NCBI GenBank assembly: GCA_023419515.1
Contig: JAEZXW010000096.1
Coordinates: 1-14,113, forward strand
Reading direction: 5' to 3'
DNA from: Actinomycetes bacterium
GTDB taxonomy: Bacteria > Actinomycetota > Coriobacteriia > Coriobacteriales > JAEZXW01
DNA length: 14,113 bases
Under the pieces are notes generated by a model. That model searched no databases. It was not told the origin of the DNA and worked only from the letters and a program-made list of their open reading frames with translations. Shown here piece by piece: positions 6,247-13,064 of this stretch. The translations under genes were made by a program, and so were the position numbers. How positions within the stretch are numbered: position 1 is the first letter of the stretch; each line of letters starts with the position of its first letter.

Positions 6247-7770
6247 TAGAGCACGAACTGTTCGACGCCACCAGGGTAACGCCTCGATATCTGCCAATGT
6301 AATTTCGCGACTTGCCGCCACAATGTTAAGAAAATCGTCGTACACCTCTTGGACAGCCTGCGATTGATACATCCAGGCGCCACACTCAAAGTGCAAATAA
6401 AAACTGCGATAGTCAAAGTTGCAGGTACCAACGACGGCATAATCCCTATCGGCAACCATGCTCTTAGCGTGCAAAAATCCAGGAGTGAACTCATAGATTC
6501 TGACTCCTGCCTTAAGCAGCGCGGGATAATTTGCGCGCGTTGCTTCAAACACCATCGGTTTATCAGGGATACCTGGTACAGCAATGCGTACATCAAGCCC
6601 CATGAGCGCAGCGTTGCGTAAAGCTGATTTGGTCTCTTCATCGATAATGAGATACGGCGTGGTGATATAGACGAGTTTTTCAGCCGACTCAATCAGGTTG
6701 AGATAGACATTGCGGCCAATGGGTTCCTGTTCAAAGGGGCTGTCGTCGGCATAGGGCTGCACAAAGCCATCGTCAAAGCGGGCAAACGAACGCAGATCTT
6801 CTTGCAAAGGGCGATAGCGATCGAGATCATCCTCCTGCTTTTTGGCCGAGAAGTCCCAGATGTCCAAAAACTCGAGGACAAAACCCCAAACAGCCTTGCC
6901 CTCTAAGCGCACCATACTGTCTTTCCAATAGCCAAACTTTGGCACGACATTGATGTACTCATCAGCCAGATTACAACCACCGGTGTAGGCAACACAGCCA
7001 TCGATAATCGCAATCTTGCGGTGATCGCGGTTGTTGAGAACAAAGCCAGGTTTTAAGCCACGGCCGTTGTATGCCATGGCATTGATGCCAAGATCAGCCA
7101 TCTTTTGAGGAAAGCGCGATGAAATCTTGAGCGCACTGCCCACGTCGTCGTACATAAAGCGCACTTCGACGCCGCGCTCGACGCACGCTGCAAGCTCAGC
7201 GATCAGCGTGTCGAGCAAATAACCACGCTCAATGATAAAAAACTCGAGGAAGATATAGCGCTGAGCTTGGCGAATGTCGTAGAGCAGCGCCTCAAAAAAC
7301 TCCTCACCACTCGGATAGTAATCGGTCTTAGTTTTATCGTAGAGCGCAGTGCCCGAGGTATTCGTGATGTAGCTACTTTGTAGCGCTGCACGAACACTAT
7401 TCTGCTCGATGCGTCTGGTGACCTCAGTCTCTTGCGCACGATGTTCGCCTGAAAGCATATAAGGCTCGATACGCTGGCGGATCTTTTTGTCTGAGGGGCT
7501 ATCGGTTCCAAAAATGAGGTAGAAAATACCGCCAAATACAGGCACCGCCAAAATAACGATAACCCACATGAACTTATATTCGATCTTTTGTTGGCGGCCA
7601 ACAATAAGCCAAGCAGCCACCAAAAACGAGAATATTGCAAAAGCAACGCTGACATAGGGGCTCAAGGTCGTGAGATAGCGCACGAGGCCAATCAGCAGTA
7701 CGAGTTGCGCGATGATGACAAGCATCAGGATAGCAAGGCGACTTTGCAAAAACTTAAGGATCGTCTTCAT
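6220..7770 (-). CDS. cls: Cardiolipin synthase (phospholipase D superfamily)
   Basis: 516 residues. Cls joins two phosphatidylglycerol molecules into cardiolipin and glycerol at the membrane. Seen: three hydrophobic segments (about 11-30, 37-57 and 66-87), then two PLD domains, each with an HKD motif: H250-x-K252-x4-D257 in NRDHRKIAIID, and H434-x-K436-x4-D441 in FLHAKSMVAD. Downstream GGCN and GTCN residues also match the family. The ATG at 7770 is preferred over a TTG at 7779, because GAGGTGA is spaced about 9 bases from the ATG but abuts the TTG. It lies 14 bases after the PLP-family gene and is probably co-transcribed with it. Its last codons overlap the lipoprotein gene on the other strand. 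Both active sites look intact. Confidence 0.93.
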   Translation of the reverse strand: MKTILKFLQSRLAILMLVIIAQLVLLIGLVRYLTTLSPYVSVAFAIFSFLVAAWLIVGRQQKIEYKFMWVIVILAVPVFGGIFYLIFGTDSPSDKKIRQRIEPYMLSGEHRAQETEVTRRIEQNSVRAALQSSYITNTSGTALYDKTKTDYYPSGEEFFEALLYDIRQAQRYIFLEFFIIERGYLLDTLIAELAACVERGVEVRFMYDDVGSALKISSRFPQKMADLGINAMAYNGRGLKPGFVLNNRDHRKIAIIDGCVAYTGGCNLADEYINVVPKFGYWKDSMVRLEGKAVWGFVLEFLDIWDFSAKKQEDDLDRYRPLQEDLRSFARFDDGFVQPYADDSPFEQEPIGRNVYLNLIESAEKLVYITTPYLIIDEETKSALRNAALMGLDVRIAVPGIPDKPMVFEATRANYPALLKAGVRIYEFTPGFLHAKSMVADRDYAVVGTCNFDYRSFYLHFECGAWMYQSQAVQEVYDDFLNIVAASREITLADIEALPWWRRTVRALLAAFAPLL

Positions 7771-7784
7771 ACGCAGCAATCACC

Positions 7785-9050
7785 TCAGACTCTAGAAGCG
7801 CATGAAATAAATGCCTGTTCAAGATCATCAATGAGATCAGAAAGATTTTCAAGCCCGACAAAAAGGCTTATCTCACCGTGGGTCGTAAGAGTAATCGAAG
7901 TGGCGCGAGAAGCCCGAGCGGCGAGCACCGAGTTTGCTTGGCTGATAAGCGAAAGCTCATTGGCAAAGCGTGTATGGATGAATGCAAGCGCATCGGGGCT
8001 ACCAGATGTGCTCGGCTGATCGGGCGCGGACATGTTTTGAGGCGCAGGGGCATCAGAGCCTGATTGTATGCCTGAGCCTATGAGCGCAAAGACAATGTGC
8101 CTGCCCATGCCATGCGATAGACTTGCACGGGCTGGAGCGTGCATGGGGTCATCCTTGATACCAGCGTAGCGCACCCACGCTATCTGTGGGTGCGCCTCAA
8201 GATAGCGAGCCAGCGCAAGGGCGTTATCATTTTGTGCTTCACTAACGAGTGATGAGGTCTCCAGGATGTCGAGCAGCTGTTTGGCTTGTACGACAGAAGG
8301 CTGAATTGGTGCTTGGGCGGTGCAACAAACCTTGAGTGCTGTTGCCAGCTGCTTTGAACCTACGGCAACGCAGGTCAGTTCGGTTGCCAACTCAGCTACT
8401 GACTGTTCGCAAGTTTCTGAGTGATCCACCAGAGCAAATGACTCAACCACAAGGTGAGCTCCCTTAGCTACTGGTCGACAGAGGTACGAGCCTGCATTAG
8501 TTTGGTCAACGATGAGGGTTGCACCTTGCTCCTTTGCCGCGCGACCCATACGCGCCAAATCACTAGCGCTTTTACCATTATCTGAGAGGGTCTGTACAAG
8601 CCAAATGATTACTTGCGCACCGCACGAGCACGAGCGCGAATACTCCGGAAAATTACTGACTTCGATGCGCTCATAGGTCAACTGCACAACGCCGTCTGCA
8701 GCAAACTTATCAAGCCTTGCTTCGAGTTCAGCCGCAAGATCCTCGTTCATCTCAGCATCAAGCAGCACGTGGGCATCACGGGTCAACGCTGCGTGCGCCG
8801 TCTGCTCACGCCACTCCCCTGCTGCCGCAGCCGCCGTACAGATTGCCAGCACAAGCGCCTCAACACGGTTAGTAACGAGCGCAACTTGCGGCTGACCCAA
8901 AGCGGCATCAGTCGTTTTGTGCACGCCAGCTAAAACAGCATACCGCGCCTGCAGGGTCTCAAAAGCAGACTGCGCCGCCTGATTGCCATCGGCACCAGCA
9001 TGCAGCGCAGCCGTATCAAAACTTCGTTCGAGGTTGTAGCGCAAGCCCAC
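7785..9050 (-). CDS. Degenerate Cys/Met-metabolism PLP-enzyme homologue (probable pseudoenzyme)
   Basis: 421 residues, GTG start 3 bases after the thrS stop. The fold family is that of O-acetylhomoserine sulfhydrylase and cystathionine gamma-synthase. Seen: FDTAALHAG (11-19); IVDQTNAGSYLCRP (180-193) against the family's VDNTxxxPYLxxP, with the pyridine-binding Asp kept as D182; GAHLVVES (197-204) against GADIVVHS; LARYLEAHPQIAWVRYAG (280-297); and C-terminal LFVGLENLSDLIDDLEQA. Key catalytic positions are lost: the SATKY lysine is Leu207 (SFALV), the N-terminal IYxRxxNPT block with the phosphate-binding Tyr-x-Arg is missing, and the R of RLSVG is Ser395. A polar insert (331-352) is rich in Ser, Pro and Asp. 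The frame is open throughout, so it looks like a maintained non-catalytic protein, not a fresh pseudogene. Function unknown; the thrS/cls neighbourhood gives only a weak hint. Confidence 0.75.
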   Translation of the reverse strand: MGLRYNLERSFDTAALHAGADGNQAAQSAFETLQARYAVLAGVHKTTDAALGQPQVALVTNRVEALVLAICTAAAAAGEWREQTAHAALTRDAHVLLDAEMNEDLAAELEARLDKFAADGVVQLTYERIEVSNFPEYSRSCSCGAQVIIWLVQTLSDNGKSASDLARMGRAAKEQGATLIVDQTNAGSYLCRPVAKGAHLVVESFALVDHSETCEQSVAELATELTCVAVGSKQLATALKVCCTAQAPIQPSVVQAKQLLDILETSSLVSEAQNDNALALARYLEAHPQIAWVRYAGIKDDPMHAPARASLSHGMGRHIVFALIGSGIQSGSDAPAPQNMSAPDQPSTSGSPDALAFIHTRFANELSLISQANSVLAARASRATSITLTTHGEISLFVGLENLSDLIDDLEQAFISCASRV

Positions 9051-9053
9051 TAC

Positions 9054-10973
9054 CTACACCCGCGCCTCAGCAATAATTTTGGCAAAGTCAGCCAGGCTCA
9101 TCGTGCCCTTGTCACCCTCGGAGCGCTCACGAACCGACACGGTCTTATCGGTGGCTTCTTGGTCACCAACAACAAGCATGTACGGAATCTTTTGCTCCTG
9201 AGCCTTAGCGATCTTGACACGCATGGGCTCATTGCGCACCGCAACATTGACGCGACCGCCCTGCTCACGCAGTATCTGGGCAACTTCTTGAGCGTAGTCG
9301 AGATGACGATCGGCAATCGGAATAACCTCAACCTGAACGTGCGCGAGCCACAGCGGGAATGAGCCCGCATAGTGCTCGATCAGAATGCCCAAGAAGCGCT
9401 CGATAGAACCAAAGATAGCGCGGTGCAGCATCCACGGACGAGCCTCTTCGTTTTCCGCCGTGCGATAGGTGATCTCAAAGCGCTCAGGCAGGTTGAAGTC
9501 AACCTGAATGGTTGAGCACTGCCAGGTGCGGCCGAGCGAATCTTTGACCTTGATGTCAATCTTTGGGCCATAAAACGCGCCGTCACCCTCGTTGATCTCG
9601 TAAGGCAAACCGTTCTTGTTCAACGCCTCGACCAGTGAGTTGGTTGCTTTTTCCCAAATCTCATCGGTGCCGATTGATTTTTCAGGGCGGGTTGAAATCT
9701 CAGCCGAGTAAGTCAGATCAAAGGTTGTCATGATGTGATCAACCAGATCGATGATCTTCTCGATCTCCTCGACCAGCTGATCCTCGCGACAAAAGACATG
9801 GGCATCGTCCTGCGTAAAGCCACGAGCGCGCATAAGACCGTGAACAACGCCTGACATCTCGTGACGATAAACCGTACCAAATTCAAAATAACGCTGCGGC
9901 AAGTCGCGGTATGAATGCAAATTTGCCTTGTAAAGCATGACGTGACCAGGGCAGTTCATCGGCTTGACGCCAAACTCAGCAGTCTTGCCCTCACCTTCAT
10001 CGACATCAAAGAAATACATGTCGTCGTGGTAGTAATAGTAGTGACCGGAGGTCTTCCACATGTCTGCCTTGTAGATGTGAGGGGTAATGACCTCCTCATA
10101 ACCGCGGCGGACAAGCTCCTTGCGCAGCCACTCTTGCATCGTACGAACTACGAGCGCGCCGTTTGGCAAAAAGAGTGGCAGGCCAGGACCTGCTTGTTCG
10201 CTCATCATGTAGAGACCGAGCTGCTTAGCCAGCTTGCGGTGATCACGTTTTTCGGCCTCTTCGATACGGGTGAGATACGCCTCGAGATCCTTCTTGCTCA
10301 TCCACGCAGTACCATAGAGGCGGGTAAGCATGTCGTTTTGCGCATCCCCTCGCCAGTACGCACCAGCGACCTTGGTCAGGCGAAATGCTTTCACGCAGCC
10401 AGTACTCGGAACGTGAGGCCCGCGGCACAGGTCAATAAACTCGCCGCAGCGATAGAGGCTGAGCTCATGATCAGGAGCAAGATCCTCGATCAGCTCCAGT
10501 TTATAGGGCTGATCGGCGAATATCTCCTTTGCCTGCTCATAGGTCAAAGGCTCGCGCTCAAACGGATAATCCGCGTCGATGATCTCTTGCATCTTAGCGC
10601 TGATCGCATCAAAGTCATCAATTGAAAGCGTGCGATTGGTTTTTATGTCGTAATAAAAGCCGTCTTCGATGGCAGGGCCGATGCCAAACTGCGCCTCTGG
10701 CCAGAGACTTTGCACAGCATATGCCATGACATGGGCGGCTGAATGTCGCATGAGCGGCAGAGCCTCGGGAGATTTTGAGGTGATAATCTCGACGTGAGCG
10801 CCGTCTTTTGCGGGTGCCGAAAGATCGGTAAGCTCACCGTCATACTTGATACCGAGCGCTGCTTTTGCCAAGCCAGCGCCAATAGAAGCGGCAATATCAA
10901 AGCCGGTTGCTCCTACTTCAAGCTCCTTTTTTGAGCCATCAGGAAGCATAACAGTTAACAAATGCTCGCTCAT
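9054..10973 (-). CDS. thrS: Threonyl-tRNA synthetase
   Basis: 639 residues, full length. It charges tRNA-Thr with threonine and edits misacylated Ser-tRNA. Domains in order: TGS (about 1-65); N2 editing domain with H77 and H81 in HSAAH and C183/H187 in CRGPH; class II catalytic core (about 250-540) with zinc ligands C341 (MNCPGH), H392 (DDAHVF) and H517 (WMLHRA), motif 2 around YRHEMSG (369-375) and motif 3 near GSIERFLG (522-529); and an anticodon-binding domain from about 545 to the end. The ATG at 10973 has AAAGGA 7 bases upstream. The 190-base leader region holds a plausible promoter, palindromic boxes and hairpins, so it is probably regulated separately from folC. All core residues are present. 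Confidence 0.98.
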   Translation of the reverse strand: MSEHLLTVMLPDGSKKELEVGATGFDIAASIGAGLAKAALGIKYDGELTDLSAPAKDGAHVEIITSKSPEALPLMRHSAAHVMAYAVQSLWPEAQFGIGPAIEDGFYYDIKTNRTLSIDDFDAISAKMQEIIDADYPFEREPLTYEQAKEIFADQPYKLELIEDLAPDHELSLYRCGEFIDLCRGPHVPSTGCVKAFRLTKVAGAYWRGDAQNDMLTRLYGTAWMSKKDLEAYLTRIEEAEKRDHRKLAKQLGLYMMSEQAGPGLPLFLPNGALVVRTMQEWLRKELVRRGYEEVITPHIYKADMWKTSGHYYYYHDDMYFFDVDEGEGKTAEFGVKPMNCPGHVMLYKANLHSYRDLPQRYFEFGTVYRHEMSGVVHGLMRARGFTQDDAHVFCREDQLVEEIEKIIDLVDHIMTTFDLTYSAEISTRPEKSIGTDEIWEKATNSLVEALNKNGLPYEINEGDGAFYGPKIDIKVKDSLGRTWQCSTIQVDFNLPERFEITYRTAENEEARPWMLHRAIFGSIERFLGILIEHYAGSFPLWLAHVQVEVIPIADRHLDYAQEVAQILREQGGRVNVAVRNEPMRVKIAKAQEQKIPYMLVVGDQEATDKTVSVRERSEGDKGTMSLADFAKIIAEARV

Positions 10974-10995
10974 ACATTATTCCTTTCTTAAGGTT

Positions 10996-11012
10996 CCGGC
11001 GAACAAAGCCGG
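10996..11012 (-). promoter_or_regulatory. Leader hairpin just before the thrS ribosome site
   Basis: Minus strand CCGGC-TTTGTTC-GCCGG, a 5-bp GC stem with a 7-base loop, ends about 10 bases before the AAGAAAGGA that holds the Shine-Dalgarno. Such a stem could position or limit ribosome access. No T-tract follows, so it is not an intrinsic terminator. Confidence 0.45.
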
Positions 11013-11029
11013 GGCGACTTGTAGTACTT

Positions 11030-11061
11030 CGAGCCTGATCCGACAAACCAACTCGGACTCG
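11030..11061 (-). promoter_or_regulatory. Leader hairpin with a GGU-centred loop upstream of thrS
   Basis: Read on the minus strand: CGAG, TCCGA, a 9-base loop GTTGGTTTG, TCGGA, a 5-base bulge TCAGG, then CTCG. The 5-bp upper stem and the loop with GGT at its exact centre recall an anticodon arm of tRNA-Thr(GGU). The hairpin lies inside the leader predicted from the promoter at 11074-11102, some 60-90 bases before thrS. The pairing is seen; the mimicry is inference. Confidence 0.45.
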
Positions 11062-11073
11062 TAGCGGCTGTTG

Positions 11074-11102
11074 CTTATAAGCGGCAACCTTGCGTCACGC
11101 AA
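11074..11102 (-). promoter_or_regulatory. Candidate thrS promoter
   Basis: On the minus strand TTGCGT (11102-11097) and TATAAG (11079-11074) are 17 bases apart; the -10 matches the consensus at five of six positions. Transcription would start near 11067, giving a leader of about 94 bases. The -35 lies inside a 13-bp palindrome. Confidence 0.5.
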
Positions 11103-11128
11103 TTGCATTGCACAGTTGCGTCACACAA
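11090..11128. repeat. Operator-like palindromic 13-bp boxes upstream of thrS
   Basis: TTGCGTCACGCAA (11090-11102) is a perfect palindrome about a central C. A near copy, TTGCGTCACACAA, lies 26 bases on (11116-11128), and the 13 bases between (TTGCATTGCACAG) look like a weaker third unit. The flanks also match, so 11088-11102 and 11116-11130 form a long imperfect inverted repeat. The first box covers the -35 of the candidate thrS promoter, as expected for a repressor site. Folding as an RNA hairpin after the zinc-ribbon gene is the alternative. Confidence 0.55.
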
Positions 11129-11134
11129 GGTCGC

Positions 11135-11160
11135 GTTCTTATCGATCGTTCTTATCAATA
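11135..11160. repeat. Tandem 13-bp direct repeat GTTCTTATC(G/A)AT(C/A)
   Basis: GTTCTTATCGATC (11135-11147) is followed at once by GTTCTTATCAATA (11148-11160), 11 of 13 bases identical. It sits between the end of the zinc-ribbon gene and the palindromic boxes. It may be a slipped duplication or part of the same control region. Confidence 0.5.
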
Positions 11161-11163
11161 CTC

Positions 11164-11595
11164 TTAGTGCCCAACGTGGGTACGGCAGTATGGACAGACC
11201 TTCCAATCTGGCTCAAGCGGCTTGTGGCAACGAGAGCAGACGTTGCGTACCTGCGTATTGCAGTGCGGGCAGACGATAAAATCGCGCTCAATGTTTGCGC
11301 CGCAGGTAGGGCAGTTACCGTAATGTTCAAGCTGGCGCTCCTTGAGTGCAATCTCAAGATCCTGCTCTTGGCGATCCACCGAGTACATGGATGGACGCAA
11401 GATCAAATAAGCGATCAAACCGAGAAACGGAACGATCGAAACAACGCCCCACAACCACGGGTAACTGCCACGCAGATAAGCGTCACGCACAACCCAGACA
11501 ATTGAGAGCACATAAAGCGCAAGGATAAAAAAGATCGCGACCTTACCCACCATCATGACCTGCGGGGTGAGCAACTGCTTGACCAATTCTTGCAT
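11164..11595 (-). CDS. Two-TM membrane protein with double zinc ribbon
   Basis: 143 residues. Two hydrophobic segments (about 17-36 and 47-66) with a short polar turn resemble the N-terminal membrane module found on some PLD-like and sensor proteins (WVVRDAYLRGSYPWLWG between and into them). A charged, probably helical stretch (72-92) leads to two zinc ribbons: CPTC...CPHC (95-112) and CSRC...CPYC (120-137), all eight cysteines present. Topology is probably cytosolic for the ribbons. AAGGAG lies 8 bases before the ATG. It follows folC by 76 bases and precedes thrS by 190. No enzymatic motif is visible. A protein- or nucleic-acid-binding membrane adaptor is the most that can be inferred. Confidence 0.8.
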   Translation of the reverse strand: MQELVKQLLTPQVMMVGKVAIFFILALYVLSIVWVVRDAYLRGSYPWLWGVVSIVPFLGLIAYLILRPSMYSVDRQEQDLEIALKERQLEHYGNCPTCGANIERDFIVCPHCNTQVRNVCSRCHKPLEPDWKVCPYCRTHVGH

Positions 11596-11671
11596 GTAAT
11601 AACTCCTTCAGTGCAGACCAGGCTGTCTCGCGGGCAACCTGCTGATACGTTTGAGCCTTGACTGTTGCATG

Positions 11672-13036
11672 CTACCACAACGCATTCTCATCTTTACGCC
11701 ACAGTGCAGCGATTTCGCCCGCGAGCGTGAGAGATCCACAGGCAACAAAGCCTGTTTGCTGGAGTGCATCAAGGGCGCTGGCAACCGTTTGAGCAATACA
11801 GATACGAGGGATGTGTGGCATGCTTTGCTGCTCGATGATTAATGCAAGCTCGCGTGGATCGACGCTGTCTGCGTCGTGAGTTTGGCAGAGGATGATCTCG
11901 TCAAATTCGGGGACAAGTTGGGCGAGCATCTTGGGGATTGTCTTGGTGGAAAGCGCTGCAAACAAGAGCGGCGGGCGCATGACTCGGGCGGGCATCACGC
12001 GCTTGATCTCGGCAAGGCACTGTGCAACCGAATCTTCGTTATGGCAGGCATCGATGATGACAGGCGGTGTAACTGAGAGCCATTCGAAGCGAGCGGGATT
12101 GGGGGTGGTACAACAGACTGTGAGTACAAGGTCATCGGGCAGCGGCTCGCCGAGTAAAAGCTCCGCGAGTGTTGCTGCCGTAGCGATGTTTTCTGCGGCG
12201 AACGTGGGGAGCTTTGGGATGTCTGAAGCTGAACCTGAGATTTTGTCCAAGGTCGCGTCCGACTGAGATCCCGAGATTGTATCCGATGTGACTTCCAACG
12301 CCTGCTCGTAGCGGGTGAGACGATCGAGCGTCACCAGGTGCATCGGCGCACCCGAGCGCTGGGCGCTCGCGGTGATCTCGCGAAGCACCGTCAGATTTTG
12401 CGCAGCACTCAGCGATACAACACCTGGTGTTCCTGCGCTTAATGCCGCGGCTTTTTCAGTCGCGATTTCACTCAGAGTACTGCCGAGAATTGACTGGTGA
12501 TCAAAGGAAATCGAGGTGATCGCCACTGCGCAATGAGCAAGAGTGCTCGTTGGGTCAAGTCGTGCCCCCAGCCCCGCCTCAAAAACTGCAACATCAACGT
12601 GCTCCTCAACAAAGACGAGGCAGGCAGCTGCAAAGAGCACCGCAAACCGACACGGCTCTTGGTTGATGGCATGTACTGCATCCCTCACCCGAGCAATCGC
12701 CCGCGCAAAATCGTGCTCGCTCACTGGCACGCCATCAACCTCGATGCGCTCGACATAAGAAACCAGATGCGGCGAGGTAAAAAGCCCAACACTCTGCCCA
12801 CGCGAGCGCAAAAGCGCCGCCGTGTATCGAGCGGTTGACCCTTTGCCGTTCGTGCCGACCACCTGAACCGACGGCAGGGCATCGGGCGCCACACCTAACT
12901 CGCGCAAAAGCAGATCGGCAGCCTCCCGTCCGGGACGACTGCCGATCACCGCAAGGTTATCAAGATAAGCACATGCCTCAGCAAAGGTCAGCGAAGATGC
13001 AACAGGTTCATGAGCAGCACTCTCGTTGTTAAGCAT
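11672..13036 (-). CDS. folC: Folylpolyglutamate / dihydrofolate synthase
   Basis: 454 residues. A cytosolic Mur-ligase-family enzyme that adds glutamate to (dihydro)folates with ATP. Seen: P-loop GTNGKGST (61-68), LFTSPHLVSYVERIEVDG (85-102), AVFEAGLGARLDPTS (150-164; usually EVGLGGRLDATN), SFDHQSILGSTLSEIATEKA (177-196) with the conserved EK, ENIATAA (282-288) and a C-terminal PNPARFEWL with IIDACHN (327-333; usually DGAHN). Between 248 and 275 is a Ser/Asp-rich insert with a repeated ISGSxSD unit. The ATG at 13036 is preferred over a GTG at 13057: GGGGGT lies about 8 bases before the ATG and nothing precedes the GTG. It starts 28 bases after valS, a neighbour pairing known in several Gram-positive groups. 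DHFS activity as well as FPGS cannot be told from sequence. Confidence 0.93.
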   Translation of the reverse strand: MLNNESAAHEPVASSLTFAEACAYLDNLAVIGSRPGREAADLLLRELGVAPDALPSVQVVGTNGKGSTARYTAALLRSRGQSVGLFTSPHLVSYVERIEVDGVPVSEHDFARAIARVRDAVHAINQEPCRFAVLFAAACLVFVEEHVDVAVFEAGLGARLDPTSTLAHCAVAITSISFDHQSILGSTLSEIATEKAAALSAGTPGVVSLSAAQNLTVLREITASAQRSGAPMHLVTLDRLTRYEQALEVTSDTISGSQSDATLDKISGSASDIPKLPTFAAENIATAATLAELLLGEPLPDDLVLTVCCTTPNPARFEWLSVTPPVIIDACHNEDSVAQCLAEIKRVMPARVMRPPLLFAALSTKTIPKMLAQLVPEFDEIILCQTHDADSVDPRELALIIEQQSMPHIPRICIAQTVASALDALQQTGFVACGSLTLAGEIAALWRKDENALW

Positions 13037-13064
13037 GCAGCAAGACCCCCAATGCACTAACGAC

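Noticed and set aside
7785..9050. Calling this an active O-acetylhomoserine sulfhydrylase or cystathionine gamma-synthase
   Set aside because: The Schiff-base lysine and other cofactor- and substrate-binding residues are missing, so a named enzyme activity would be unsupported.
9915..10625. A 236-codon open frame on the + strand
   Set aside because: It lies wholly antisense to the catalytic core of thrS, has no family resemblance and no Shine-Dalgarno context; it is a shadow of thrS codon use.
10974..11163. A T-box riboswitch before thrS
   Set aside because: The conserved antiterminator motif (AGGGTGGnACCGCG type) is absent on the minus strand, no hairpin with a T-tract is present, and the predicted leader is too short.
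11071..11505. A 144-codon + strand frame across the thrS control region and zinc-ribbon gene
   Set aside because: Mostly antisense to the zinc-ribbon gene, whose cysteine motifs are convincing; the remainder covers the regulatory palindromes.
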